Positions 8,638-18,025 of a stretch of DNA of 64,000 nucleotides are shown here, one piece after another; position 1 is the first letter of the stretch; each line of letters begins with the position of its first letter. The position numbers and the translations under genes are program-made. The notes beneath the pieces are model-generated. The model had not been told where the DNA came from and did no database searches. It saw nothing but the letters and a program-made list of their open reading frames with translations. Source of the DNA: an uncultured Rhizobiaceae bacterium (GTDB taxonomy: Bacteria; Pseudomonadota; Alphaproteobacteria; Rhizobiales; Rhizobiaceae); contig CAMYMG010000067.1 in the NCBI GenBank assembly GCA_947259295.1, forward strand, positions 27,334 through 91,333, written 5' to 3'.

Positions 8638-10101
8638 CTAGCGGCCCTGCCGCTCCAGGCGGTCGAGGAACCATTGCGTCAGCCGGGTCCAGACCTCGTC
8701 CTTCTCGCCGGCATCCTCGCAGCCATGGTCGAGGTTGGGGTTGTCGTTGACCTCGATGACGAAGACGCCGTCGGCAGTCTCCTTGAGATCGACGCCGTAG
8801 AGCCCGTCCCCGATGCAGCGCGCGGCGCGCACCGCGGTCTCGACGACGAGCGGCGGCGCCTCCTTCAGGGTGAAGGGCTTGAAGCCGCCCTGCACGGGCT
8901 TGCCGCCCGGCCGGTGGTTGACGATCTGCCAGTGCTGCTTGGCCATCAGATAGTGGACGGCAAAGAGCGGCTGGCCGCCGAGCACGCCGACCCGCCAGTC
9001 ATATTCGGTCGGCATGTATTTCTGCGCGATCAGGAGGTCGGAGTCCTCCAGCCACTGGGTGGCAAGCGCGCGCAGTTCCTCGAAGCTCGAGGCCTTCTTG
9101 ACGCCGCGCGAGAAGGCGCTGTCGGGAATCTTCAGGACCAGCGGGAAACCGAGCGTCTGGGCGGCGACCTCGAAGTCGGCGGGACTGGCGATCATCACCG
9201 TCGGCGGCACCGGCACCTTGTTGTAGGCCATCAGTTCGTTGAGATAGACCTTGTTGGTGCAGCGGATCATCGACAGCGGGTCGTCGATGACCGGCATGCC
9301 TTCCTGCTGGGCGCGCCTGGCGAAGCGGTAGGTATGGTTGGAGATCGAGGTGGTCTCGCGGATGAACAGCGCGTCGTAATTGGCGAGCTTGGCGAGATCC
9401 TTCCTGGTGATCGGCTCGACCTCGACGCCCATCTTCTCGGCAATGCGGGCCCAGTGGCGCAGCGAGGAGATGGCCGAGGGCGGCAGTTCCTCCTGCGGGT
9501 CGACCAGCGTGGCGAAGGTGTAGCGTGCCGGCGTGCGGGTCTTGGTGTCGCGCCATTCGCGGCTGGTGTAGGTCTCGAGGCTGGAGATGAAGCGCGCCTC
9601 GTCTTCCCCGCTCAGCCGGATGACCGGCAGGAAGGCTATCTTGCGGATCGAGGCCCATTGGCCGTCATCGCGAACCGAGACTTCCAGCGAGGGGGCGCGG
9701 AACCAGTCGAACAGCAGCCGCGCAAAACGATCCCAGGCCTTGGAGGGGCCGATGCCGAAGAAAAAGGATGCCTTGGCCGGGAATTCGCCGCCGAGTTCCT
9801 TGCGGCACTTGTTGAGCGCCAGTTCCAGTTCAGGCAGCGCGTTCTGGTAGAGCTTGGGCTCCGACAGGTCGATGATGGTCTCGACGCTCGGGATGACCTT
9901 GTGGCCGCGCGAACTGGCAAGCAGCGAGGCGTAGTAGCCGCGGCTCTGGTAGCCGTAGCTGTTGGACAGGTTGATGACCTTGGGGCGCTGGCCGCGAAAG
10001 AGTGCCGGATGGGCGAGATAGTCGCGGTTGGTGATGATCTTGTGCGGCGTGGCGACCTGGTCGAGATCGCTCTGCCTGCCGGTGAGGATGACCCAGCTCA
10101 T
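8638..10101 (-). CDS. RimK-like ATP-grasp ligase with N-terminal RLAN domain
   Basis: A 487-residue protein. Residues ~1-150 match the RLAN domain (RimK-like ATP-grasp N-terminal domain; NLSNSYGYQSRGYYASLLA). Residues ~250-480 are a RimK-type ATP-grasp with the nucleotide-binding lysine in FPLVLKIP and the metal-binding IEVNDNPNLDHG. ATP-grasp ligases of this type join an amine to a carboxylate through an acyl phosphate, often adding amino acids to a peptide or protein. Its ATG overlaps the upstream GNAT-C39 stop (ATGA), so the pair is tightly coupled. Substrate unknown. Confidence 0.88.
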   Translation of the reverse strand: MSWVILTGRQSDLDQVATPHKIITNRDYLAHPALFRGQRPKVINLSNSYGYQSRGYYASLLASSRGHKVIPSVETIIDLSEPKLYQNALPELELALNKCRKELGGEFPAKASFFFGIGPSKAWDRFARLLFDWFRAPSLEVSVRDDGQWASIRKIAFLPVIRLSGEDEARFISSLETYTSREWRDTKTRTPARYTFATLVDPQEELPPSAISSLRHWARIAEKMGVEVEPITRKDLAKLANYDALFIRETTSISNHTYRFARRAQQEGMPVIDDPLSMIRCTNKVYLNELMAYNKVPVPPTVMIASPADFEVAAQTLGFPLVLKIPDSAFSRGVKKASSFEELRALATQWLEDSDLLIAQKYMPTEYDWRVGVLGGQPLFAVHYLMAKQHWQIVNHRPGGKPVQGGFKPFTLKEAPPLVVETAVRAARCIGDGLYGVDLKETADGVFVIEVNDNPNLDHGCEDAGEKDEVWTRLTQWFLDRLERQGR

Positions 10102-11204
10102 GTCGCCCCTGGCTTTCCGAGGATGATGGCGGCGCGCAGACCGTCGCGGCCGAACTGCGCCATCTGCATGAAGATGTCGTAGGGAACCGGGACGTTGGCA
10201 GCGTCCGAGATGGTCTCGCGGCGTTCGTCCTCGATCCAGGGGTCGTGCATGAGGATGTGGCTGCCGTCGTCGCCAATGGCCAGCACCCAGTGTGGAACCT
10301 TCTTCCCGAACATCAGATATCCGCTGATCAGCACGACAACGAGTTTCCCCGCCGCCAGCGCGGCACGAATATCGTCGATTGAGAACGAGCGATAATGGAC
10401 GGGAATGTTGTATTGTTCCGCTCGGGTCCGGAAATCGACCTGCGCCAGTTCCATGACGCGACGCTTCTCCTCGCTACGCACCGACTGCAGGAAAAGCGCA
10501 CCGTAGAATGAGACGAAGAGCTCGGCCGAGAGACCGTTCTCATGCGCCGCCACGCCCAGCCCGAAAGGCTCGCAGCCGCCGGTGCCCGACATCATGAAGA
10601 CCGTCGTCGCCTCGCGCCACAGCCGGATCTCGCGGATGGCGTCCGGCACGAAACTCCGGTCGTAATTGGCCATCGCCATCATCAGGCAGCAGGGGCCGCA
10701 CGTGAAGTCACAGGTCTGTTCGTAAAACGGCACCTTCGTGCCGACCGGCACGTCGCCGCGCAGCGTCTTCTCGTAGCGCAGCGCCGCCATGCCGTCTTCG
10801 TAGTAGTCGGTCTCGCGACCGATCCTGCGGTAGCCGTTCTGTTCGTAAAGCCGGATGGCGCGGGTATTGTCCTCGCGTACCTCTAGACGCAGCATCATGC
10901 GGCCATGGTCGTAAGCAACACGCTCGGCTCGCTCCAACAGGAACCGGCCAAGGCCGAGCCCGGAAAAGTCACGGCCGATGGCGAAGGAATAGAGGCGCGC
11001 AACGCCGCTGCCGTTGCGAAACAGGATCATCGCGTAGCCGGCGAGCCGGCCGTCCTTTTCGGCAACCAGCGTCTCGGCGGTCTCGCGCTCGATCAGTTGC
11101 CGGAACGAGCGGCGCGAGATCCGATCGGTGTCGTATACATCGTTTTCGAGCGCCACGAGGGCGTCGACGTCAGACGCGCGGGCAGTTCGGATTTCGGCGG
11201 ACAT
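10098..11204 (-). CDS. GNAT acetyltransferase / C39-like peptidase fusion
   Basis: A 368-residue two-domain protein. Residues ~1-145 are GNAT, with acetyl-CoA loop RDFSGLGLGRFLL and C-terminal LYEQNGYRRIG. Residues ~155-365 are a C39-like cysteine peptidase of the DUF3335/Peptidase_C39_like kind. The catalytic set looks complete: Gln163 six residues before Cys169 (QTCDFTCGPCC), His305 (PHWVLAIGD) and Asp321 (LMHDPW). Classical C39 domains cut double-glycine leaders during peptide export. Coupling to a RimK-type ligase and a nearby exporter suggests a peptide-modifying pathway. The ATG at 11204 is preceded by GAGG about 12 bases upstream. Confidence 0.88.
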   Translation of the reverse strand: MSAEIRTARASDVDALVALENDVYDTDRISRRSFRQLIERETAETLVAEKDGRLAGYAMILFRNGSGVARLYSFAIGRDFSGLGLGRFLLERAERVAYDHGRMMLRLEVREDNTRAIRLYEQNGYRRIGRETDYYEDGMAALRYEKTLRGDVPVGTKVPFYEQTCDFTCGPCCLMMAMANYDRSFVPDAIREIRLWREATTVFMMSGTGGCEPFGLGVAAHENGLSAELFVSFYGALFLQSVRSEEKRRVMELAQVDFRTRAEQYNIPVHYRSFSIDDIRAALAAGKLVVVLISGYLMFGKKVPHWVLAIGDDGSHILMHDPWIEDERRETISDAANVPVPYDIFMQMAQFGRDGLRAAIILGKPGAT

Positions 11205-11512
11205 GCAAACCGGAAACCTCGAGGAGCAATGAGACGGTGTCGACCTGGAAGGATTCGCTGCCGAACCAGTCGCCCACGCGCAGCAATGGCGCTATCGCTC
11301 TCAGATTCAGGCGTAATTGTGGCACGGTTTCGCAAGGGAAGCGAGCAATCCGCGTTAGCCCCAATTCGAGGTCGAAGGAGAAGCAGGTCCATGCGCTTCC
11401 CGCGCGCGCAACGGGGCGATTGCATCAAGGAGATTGAACGGATCATGCAACCAATTCATTTCCGCGGCCGGCAACCTTCGTCTAGTAGATGATTCCAGGT
11501 GGAGATCAGCAC
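11205..11512. other. Divergent intergenic region between GNAT-C39 and MFS genes
   Basis: About 308 bp between two divergent starts, so it should hold promoters for both directions. I see no strong palindrome or clear promoter boxes. The minus-strand ORFs crossing it use TTG-type starts and run into the GNAT gene out of frame. I find no convincing small peptide gene. Confidence 0.4.
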
Positions 11513-12745
11513 ATGACGTCCCAAGCATCCGCTCCGGCAAAATCGGTTCCGTGGCTGATCATCATCTGCGGCTGCCTGATCGCGGCGATCACCTTCGGAC
11601 CGCGCTCCGCAATGGGCTTCTTCCAGTTGCCGATGCTGGCGGAAAAGGGCTGGGACCGCACGACATTCGGCCTCGCCATGGCGATCCAGAACCTGTTCTG
11701 GGGCCTCGGCCTTCCCTTCTTCGGCGCCATCGCCGACCGCTACGGCACCTGGCGCGTGCTGGCCATGGGCGGCGCAATCTACGCGGCCGGGCTGTTCATG
11801 ATGGCGACCGCCAGCAGCGTCACCATGCTCAATGTCGGCGGCGGCGTGCTCGTCGGCCTCGGCGTCGCGGCCGGTTCATTCTCGATCGTTCTTGCGGCCT
11901 TCGCCAGGCATACGCCGCCCGAGAAACGCTCGATCGTCTTCGGCATCGGCACGGCAGCCGGATCGGCCGGCATGTTCATCTTCGCGCCGATCAGCCAGGG
12001 GCTGATCGACAGCTTCGGCTGGTCCGACAGCCTCGTCATCATGGCGGTGATGATGCTGGCGATCCCGGTGCTGGCGATCCCGCTCTACGGCAATTCGCGT
12101 GGCAATGCCGCGGCGCGGGCGCTGGCCCAGCAGACCGTAAAGCAGGCGCTGCGCGAAGCCTTCTCGCATGGCAGCTACATGCTGCTCGTCGCGGGCTTCT
12201 TCGTGTGCGGCTTCCAGGTGGCGTTCATCACGGCGCATTTCCCGGCCTATATCGGCGATCTCGGCATCGACGCGCGCTACGCCGTCATCGCGCTGGCGCT
12301 GATCGGCTTCTTCAACATCATCGGCTCGCTCGGCGCCGGCGTCATCGGGCAGAAATATTCCAAGCCGCATTTCCTGGCGTGGATCTATATCGGCCGCTCG
12401 ATCGCGGTCACGGCGTTCCTGCTGCTGCCGCAGACGCCGACCAGCGTCGTCATCTTCGCCATCGTCATGGGCCTGCTGTGGCTGTCGACGGTGCCGCCGA
12501 CCAATGCGCTGGTGGCCATCATGTTCGGCACCCGCCATCTCGGCCTGCTCGGAGGACTGGTGTTCCTGTCGCACCAGATCGGCTCGTTCCTCGGCGTGTG
12601 GCTCGGCGGCTATCTCTACGACCAGTTCGGCAGCTACGACCCGGTGTGGTGGCTGGGTGTCGTGCTCGGCATCTTTGCCGCCATCGTGCACTGGCCGATC
12701 AAGGAACAGCCGGTGGAACGCATGCAGCTGGCGCCGGCCGAGTAG
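11513..12745 (+). CDS. Major facilitator superfamily transporter
   Basis: A 410-residue inner-membrane transporter with about twelve hydrophobic segments and an MFS-type loop after the second helix (GAIADRYGTWRVL). The ATG at 11513 is preceded by GGTGGAGATC, better than the upstream ATG at 11489. The general look (FGPRSAMGFFQLPML near the N-terminus, a second half starting near YMLLVAGFF) is of the OFA/monocarboxylate-like branch, but the substrate cannot be read from the sequence. It stands alone on the plus strand and converges on the DUF2339 gene. Confidence 0.85.
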   Translation: MTSQASAPAKSVPWLIIICGCLIAAITFGPRSAMGFFQLPMLAEKGWDRTTFGLAMAIQNLFWGLGLPFFGAIADRYGTWRVLAMGGAIYAAGLFMMATASSVTMLNVGGGVLVGLGVAAGSFSIVLAAFARHTPPEKRSIVFGIGTAAGSAGMFIFAPISQGLIDSFGWSDSLVIMAVMMLAIPVLAIPLYGNSRGNAAARALAQQTVKQALREAFSHGSYMLLVAGFFVCGFQVAFITAHFPAYIGDLGIDARYAVIALALIGFFNIIGSLGAGVIGQKYSKPHFLAWIYIGRSIAVTAFLLLPQTPTSVVIFAIVMGLLWLSTVPPTNALVAIMFGTRHLGLLGGLVFLSHQIGSFLGVWLGGYLYDQFGSYDPVWWLGVVLGIFAAIVHWPIKEQPVERMQLAPAE

Positions 12746-12760
12746 CCGGCGCGGACGGCA

Positions 12761-15457
12761 TCAACCGGCGCGGGCGGCGCGCGTCAGCAGCTTCTGGTAG
12801 AACAGGCCGATGCCGATCAGCACGACGCCCAGCCCGATGAAGGACAGCGCGCGCAGCACGCCTTCGAGCGCCGACATGTCGAAGATGAAGACTTTCGCGA
12901 CGGCGACGGAGATCAGCACCGCCGAGGCGATGCGCATGATGTGGGATTTCAGCGCGACACCCGCCACCAAGAGAGCGACGCCCATCGCCAGCCACAGCGC
13001 GGAATAGGAGTAGGTCTCGAGCTGACCCATGCCCGCCCAGGCGCCGATATGCTCGCCCTGGAAGAGCCGCCTGACCGACAGCGTGGCGTAGGCGAAGAGC
13101 AGCACCGAGGCGAGCAAGGCGAGCATTGCCGAATACCAGCGCGGCCGTTTTCCGCGAGCGTAGAGCGCCAGCGCGCCGGCGGCGATGGCAGGCAGCAGAT
13201 AGGCGAGGAACAGAAGGTTGAAGAAGGGAATGCGGCCGGTCGATTCGTTGGTCGCCAGCGGATTGAGGAAGATGAAGTGCTGCAGCCCGATGAGGGCCAC
13301 GGAGACGATGCCCGCGGCCATCGAGCCGAAGCGCAGGAAGAGGCTTGGCGACCTCGTGTCGAGGGCCAGCAGGATGCCGCCGGCGCCGAGCGCGATCAGC
13401 GTGTAGAGCGACTGCTCGGCAAGGCTGGGCGTACCGGTGGTGATGACGCCGCCGTTCATGGCGTGCCTGACCAGCATGGCCAGCGCCAGCAGGGCAAAAA
13501 GCGTCGCTCCTGCTTCCATGACCAGCCTCGGGGCGCCGCCGGTGGTGCGGGCCAGCTGCCAGGCGGCAAAACCGAAGGCCAGCGCCGGCACGCCGTAGCC
13601 GGGCAGCAGGGCGTTGAAGACCGGCGTGCGCCCCAGCAGGTCAGCGCCGACGAGTGTCGGGTCGATTGCGACCCGGGCCATGACCACCACGACCAATGCG
13701 GCGCAGATCCAGCCAAGCACGGAATAGCTGCGCCGGCGCGTGGCGAGCGCCGGGAGGATCGCGGCGGCGCCGGTGAGCATCGTCGTCCAGAGCGGGCCGA
13801 GACCCATGTGCAGCATCAGAACGGCGGCGATGGCCGCAGCTGCCAGGGGGAGCGAGACGGCAAGGCTTCCCTGCAGCGGCGGCACTTCGCGGCGTGCGAT
13901 GCGTTCGGCCGCCGCAACCAGCACGACCGACAGGACGAGCGTGGCGAACGCTTCCGTCACGTCGCGGTCAAGATTGCCGAAGGCGATCCAGTGCGCGGCG
14001 AGCGCCGCCAGCGGGACCATGGCGCCCCAGCCGGACCAGGCGGCTGCGCGGTGCGGCCATACGGCGACGAAGCGTGCGGCCTGCCAGAAGCCGGCGATCA
14101 GGAAAACAAGCGCGATGACGGCGCCGACCGGCTGAAGCATCGCGCTGTAGGGCAGGACCGAAACGCCGTCGAGCATGAACTCGCCGCCGAAGACGCGCAG
14201 GGTGAAGGTTCCCTGCATGGCAATGCGTAGCGACACCAGCAGCGCGGCGATGCCGGCGGCGTGAAGCATCGGCAGGGCCGGCGTGCGGAGGACGGCGACC
14301 AGCAGCATGGCGGCGAGCAGCAGGCCGCCGCCATAGGCCCCGCCCGACAGTTGCAGTTCCGGGTCGATGAGCAATTGAACCGACACCAGCGCGACAAAGA
14401 AGGCTGCAACCGCGGGGGCAACGTCCATCCGCGCCGGCTCGCCGCCGCGGCGAGAGAGCCAGATCAGCGCGCAACAGGCCAAAATCACCGCATTGATGAA
14501 CAGCACGACCGGAAGGTCGATGCTGGCGGAATCGCCGATGTAGAGCAGGCACCAGAGTCCGGCGCCGGCAAAGCCGGCAGACGCGGTGAAGGTCCAGTCG
14601 CGCATCCTGGCAATGGCCGTGTTCGCGGCAAGCACGATCGCGAGGTAGCCGAACAGGGCCCATTCGCTCGGCGATTGCGAGGAAACAAGCGCAGGCGTCA
14701 GCATGGCGCCCAGGAGGCCGAGCCCGGCCAGCGCCTGTCCATGCACAAGCGCGGCGGCGATGGTGACGACGCCGACGAGGCCAAGCAGGGTGAAGGACAT
14801 CCCTGGACCGACGAAACCGTAGACACCGTGCGCGGCATAGATGGCGGCGAACAGGGTGAAGGCACCCGCCGCGGTGAGGATGCCCGGCACATAGGCGCCG
14901 GCGGCTCCCCTGATCGGCACCTTGAAGCCGGTGCGGCGGATGAATTCGCCGGCCGCCACCAGCGCCAGCCCCAGCAGGACTGCCATGGCGAGGCGCACAC
15001 CTGGACCAAACATGCCGGCCTCGATCGAATAGCGCACCAGGAAAAGGCCGCCGAGCGCCAGCGCGATGCCCCCGACCCACACCGCCCAGCGCGTGCCGAT
15101 CGCCGTTTCGATGTCGGCCGATTCCGCCGGGGGTTCCTTCGGCTTCGCCTCTGCCTCGGCCGCAAGTTTGGACGCCTCGACCTGGGCGGCATTGGTCCAC
15201 GGACCAGCCACGACAGGCTCCTGCTCTGTCGGCTCGGACGGTTTGTCGGCTGCGGTGGCAGCCTCTGCGGCTTCGACGCGGGCAGCCGTGACAACCGGCG
15301 GTTCGGTTGCGACCTCTTCCGCTGCGGCGTCGTTCAGGAGCAGCTTGAGGCGCAATTCGTCTACGGTCGCCTCGAGCTTTTCGATGCGGCGATACTGGCG
15401 CACCGCCGCGACGATCAGCGCGACGACGGCCAAAAAACCGAAAAAGCCTCCGAACAT
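12761..15457 (-). CDS. DUF2339 large polytopic membrane protein
   Basis: An 898-residue protein: one N-terminal membrane helix (GFFGFLAVVALIVAAV), a short coiled-coil-like stretch (EKLEATVDELRLKLL), an Ala/Glu/Pro-rich cytoplasmic linker, then more than twenty hydrophobic segments to the end. This is the DUF2339 layout; function is unknown. ATG at 15457 is chosen over the TTG at 15469 because GAGGGAG sits just upstream of it. It is monocistronic, between convergent MFS and co-oriented recO. Confidence 0.85.
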   Translation of the reverse strand: MFGGFFGFLAVVALIVAAVRQYRRIEKLEATVDELRLKLLLNDAAAEEVATEPPVVTAARVEAAEAATAADKPSEPTEQEPVVAGPWTNAAQVEASKLAAEAEAKPKEPPAESADIETAIGTRWAVWVGGIALALGGLFLVRYSIEAGMFGPGVRLAMAVLLGLALVAAGEFIRRTGFKVPIRGAAGAYVPGILTAAGAFTLFAAIYAAHGVYGFVGPGMSFTLLGLVGVVTIAAALVHGQALAGLGLLGAMLTPALVSSQSPSEWALFGYLAIVLAANTAIARMRDWTFTASAGFAGAGLWCLLYIGDSASIDLPVVLFINAVILACCALIWLSRRGGEPARMDVAPAVAAFFVALVSVQLLIDPELQLSGGAYGGGLLLAAMLLVAVLRTPALPMLHAAGIAALLVSLRIAMQGTFTLRVFGGEFMLDGVSVLPYSAMLQPVGAVIALVFLIAGFWQAARFVAVWPHRAAAWSGWGAMVPLAALAAHWIAFGNLDRDVTEAFATLVLSVVLVAAAERIARREVPPLQGSLAVSLPLAAAAIAAVLMLHMGLGPLWTTMLTGAAAILPALATRRRSYSVLGWICAALVVVVMARVAIDPTLVGADLLGRTPVFNALLPGYGVPALAFGFAAWQLARTTGGAPRLVMEAGATLFALLALAMLVRHAMNGGVITTGTPSLAEQSLYTLIALGAGGILLALDTRSPSLFLRFGSMAAGIVSVALIGLQHFIFLNPLATNESTGRIPFFNLLFLAYLLPAIAAGALALYARGKRPRWYSAMLALLASVLLFAYATLSVRRLFQGEHIGAWAGMGQLETYSYSALWLAMGVALLVAGVALKSHIMRIASAVLISVAVAKVFIFDMSALEGVLRALSFIGLGVVLIGIGLFYQKLLTRAARAG

Positions 15458-15552
15458 GTGCTCCCTCAAGCCTTCATTCGTGAAGCCAGCCTAGCGGGAA
15501 CTTGCTAACATTATGGATATCAGGCCGGCGGCCCCACGGGGGTCGGCCCGGA

Positions 15553-16314
15553 TCAGGCGGCGTCCTCGCCACTGGGAGCAAGCACCATAGCCTGGCTGCG
15601 GCGCAGCGCGTTCAGGAAGGCCGTGCGGGCTTCCGGCACCTCCAGACCGCGCGGCTCGTAGACATGGCGGAAAAAGAAGAAGCCGGTCAGCCGGAAGGCA
15701 TCTTCCATGGCCGCCCGGTCGGCGCGCAAGCCGGAGCCGCGCAACAGGAATGCCGGCAACGCCAGCATCTTGTCGCGCCACGGATCGCCAGCAACGCGCG
15801 ACACCGCCCTGCCCGACTTCGGCGAGACATAGACGAGATCCTCGCGCGCGCCGGTGGCGGCGCATTGGGAGAGATCGAGGCCGAAGCCGAGTTCGTCGAG
15901 CAGCATGAGCTCGAACCGCACCAGAAGTTCTCCGGCACCCTGCGGGTCGTCGAGGTGGTCGATGACGAGGCCAAGCGTCCGGTAGAGCCGTTCGTGCGGA
16001 TCGCGTTCTGGCAGCAGGCGCAGATGCGCGGCGATGGTCTGCAGCCCCTGGATCGCGGCGGCGCTCTCGAACAGCCGGGCGGCGTTAAGCTCCAGCGCCT
16101 CGGCCTGGAAGGTGCCGAGATGCTCGTCGAGACGAGCGCGCCAGATGAGATCGACACGGTTGCCGACTTGCAGCACCGGCTGCTGCTTTCGCGAGCGGCC
16201 GCCGCGGACCAGGCCGAGGTGCCGGCCGTGCGCCAGCGTCATCACCTCAAGAATGGCGCTGGTCTCGCCATGCTTGCGGGTGCCGAGAATGATTCCCTCG
16301 TCGCGCCATTCCAT
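15553..16314 (-). CDS. recO: DNA repair protein RecO
   Basis: RecO works with RecF and RecR to load RecA on SSB-coated DNA. The 253-residue product begins [17 protein letters not shown] (OB fold, residues ~1-80) and continues with the helical C-terminal domain ([19 protein letters not shown]). The Cys of LSQCAATG is the only cysteine of the zinc site that rhizobial RecO usually keeps. ATG at 16314 is used; a TTG two codons earlier is possible. It is the last gene of the leftward core block, 70 bp after era. Confidence 0.92.
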   Translation of the reverse strand: MEWRDEGIILGTRKHGETSAILEVMTLAHGRHLGLVRGGRSRKQQPVLQVGNRVDLIWRARLDEHLGTFQAEALELNAARLFESAAAIQGLQTIAAHLRLLPERDPHERLYRTLGLVIDHLDDPQGAGELLVRFELMLLDELGFGLDLSQCAATGAREDLVYVSPKSGRAVSRVAGDPWRDKMLALPAFLLRGSGLRADRAAMEDAFRLTGFFFFRHVYEPRGLEVPEARTAFLNALRRSQAMVLAPSGEDAA

Positions 16315-16384
16315 CGGCAAAGCATTTCACTGCTTGTGCGCCGAAATCAAGACGGGCGGCAGTTCGTGGGCTTCCAGTGGCCGC

Positions 16385-17296
16385 TCAGTGCGGGAATTCG
16401 AGACCCATCTCGCGGTAGCGCTCGGGGTCGTTGCCCCAGTTTTCGCGCACCTTCACGAACAGGAAGAGATGCACCTTCTGCTCGAGAATGTCGCCGATGT
16501 CCTTGCGGGCGGACTGGCCGATGGAGCGGATCGTCTCACCCTTGTGGCCGAGCACGATCTTCTTCTGGCTGTCGCGCTCGACATAGATGACCTGCTCGAT
16601 GCGCACCGAGCCGTCCTTCTTCTCTTCCCATTTCTCGGTCTCGACATGCGAGGAATAGGGCAGTTCCTGATGCAGGCGCAGATAAAGCTTTTCGCGGGTG
16701 ATCTCGGCGGCGAGCTGGCGCATCGGCAGGTCGGAGATCTGGTCCTCCGGGTAGTACCAGGGGCCGACGGGCAGCGTTTCGGCAAGATAGTCGAGCAGGT
16801 CCTTGCAGCCGGAGCCGTTCAGCGCCGAGACCATGAAGGTGCGCTTGAACTCGACCCGGGCATTGGCCGCTTCCGACAGCGCCAGCAGCGTTTCGGGCTT
16901 AACGCGGTCGACCTTGTTGAGGATCAGGATTTTCGGCTGACCCGCGTCGGCGACGCGATCCAGCATGGCGTCGGCATCGTCCCTGATGCCGCGCTCGGCG
17001 TCGATGAGGACGAGGATGACGTCGGCGTCCTTGGCACCGCCCCAGGCCGTGGTGACCATGGCGGTATCCAGCCGGCGCTTCGGCTTGAAGATGCCCGGCG
17101 TGTCGACGAAGACGATCTGCGCGTTTTTGTGGGTGGCGATGCCACGCACGATGGCGCGCGTCGTCTGCACCTTGTGGGTGACGATCGACACCTTGGCGCC
17201 GACAAGCTGGTTGACCAGCGTCGACTTGCCGGCGTTCGGCGCACCGATGAGGGCGACGAAGCCCGAATGCGTCGGCCGTTCTTCTTCGGTGCTCAC
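16385..17296 (-). CDS. era: GTPase Era (16S rRNA/30S assembly)
   Basis: Era binds the 3' end of 16S rRNA and checks 30S assembly. At 303 residues it shows G1 GAPNAGKS (18-25), the switch TTR, G3 DTPG (65-68) and G4 NKVD (127-130). A C-terminal KH domain ends in the typical VKVRENWGNDPERYREMGLEF. It lies 3 bp downstream of rnc in the same direction, the usual rnc-era pair. Confidence 0.97.
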   Translation of the reverse strand: MSTEEERPTHSGFVALIGAPNAGKSTLVNQLVGAKVSIVTHKVQTTRAIVRGIATHKNAQIVFVDTPGIFKPKRRLDTAMVTTAWGGAKDADVILVLIDAERGIRDDADAMLDRVADAGQPKILILNKVDRVKPETLLALSEAANARVEFKRTFMVSALNGSGCKDLLDYLAETLPVGPWYYPEDQISDLPMRQLAAEITREKLYLRLHQELPYSSHVETEKWEEKKDGSVRIEQVIYVERDSQKKIVLGHKGETIRSIGQSARKDIGDILEQKVHLFLFVKVRENWGNDPERYREMGLEFPH

Positions 17297-17299
17297 CTG

Positions 17300-18007
17300 T
17301 CAGTTCCCTTCATCGGTCCAGACGCCTTCGCGCCGAAGCATTGCCGCGGCGGCCGACTGTTCGGCCTCGCGTTTCGACCGGCCGGTGCCGCTCGACGGTG
17401 GATAGCCGGCGACCGCGACGCTGACCGTGAAAAGCGGGTCATGGTCTGGCCCGTCGCGCAGATCTATCCGGTAGGCGGGCGATGCCTGCGCGGCCTGGTG
17501 CGCCCATTCCTGCAGTTCGGTCTTCGGGTCGCGGGGAACCTTTATCACGGCTTGCGAGCGCGGCTCCCAGTAACGCAGGACGAAAGTCCGGGCAGGCTCC
17601 AGACCGGCATCCAGGTAGATCGCGGCAATCACTGCCTCGATGGCATCGGCGCGCACGTTGCGCGCCTTGCCCTTGGCCTGCCTGACGCCCGAATCCGCGT
17701 GGATCAGCGGCGACAGCCCGATCTGCTCGGCGATCTCGGCACACATGGCGCCCGACACGAGGGCGCTCAGGCGGACCGCCAGCTCGCCCTGCGTCGCCTC
17801 CGGATAGGCCTTGAACAGCATTTCGGTGACGACGAGGCCAAGCACGCGGTCACCGAGGAATTCGAGGCGTTCGTTGTCGTAGGACTTGCCGCGCGCGCTG
17901 GAGTGCGTCAGCGCGCGCTGCATCAGGGAGAAGTCGCGGAAGACATGACCGGTCACGGCAGCCAGTTCAGATGCCAGCGCCTCGCCGGTTGGCCGCTTCA
18001 AAGGCAT
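17300..18007 (-). CDS. rnc: Ribonuclease III
   Basis: Cleaves double-stranded RNA in rRNA and mRNA processing. The 235-residue product has the catalytic signature NERLEFLGDRVLG at 45-57, a second acidic cluster (ADAIEAVIAAIYLD) and a dsRNA-binding domain from about residue 160 (DPKTELQEWAHQ...) ending in the usual Ala-rich helix. It sits between lepB and era, as in most alphaproteobacteria. Confidence 0.97.
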   Translation of the reverse strand: MPLKRPTGEALASELAAVTGHVFRDFSLMQRALTHSSARGKSYDNERLEFLGDRVLGLVVTEMLFKAYPEATQGELAVRLSALVSGAMCAEIAEQIGLSPLIHADSGVRQAKGKARNVRADAIEAVIAAIYLDAGLEPARTFVLRYWEPRSQAVIKVPRDPKTELQEWAHQAAQASPAYRIDLRDGPDHDPLFTVSVAVAGYPPSSGTGRSKREAEQSAAAAMLRREGVWTDEGN

Positions 18008-18025
18008 GGGCGGTATCCGCTCATG

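Noticed and set aside
8581-10182. 533-residue plus-strand ORF
   Set aside because: Shadow of the ATP-grasp gene; no ribosome site and a composition typical of antisense frames.
11170-11364. Candidate precursor peptide gene upstream of the GNAT-C39 gene (64 aa, minus strand)
   Set aside because: Considered as a peptide substrate for the C39/ATP-grasp system. It starts at TTG, lacks a ribosome site and runs into the GNAT gene out of frame; it has no Gly-Gly leader motif.
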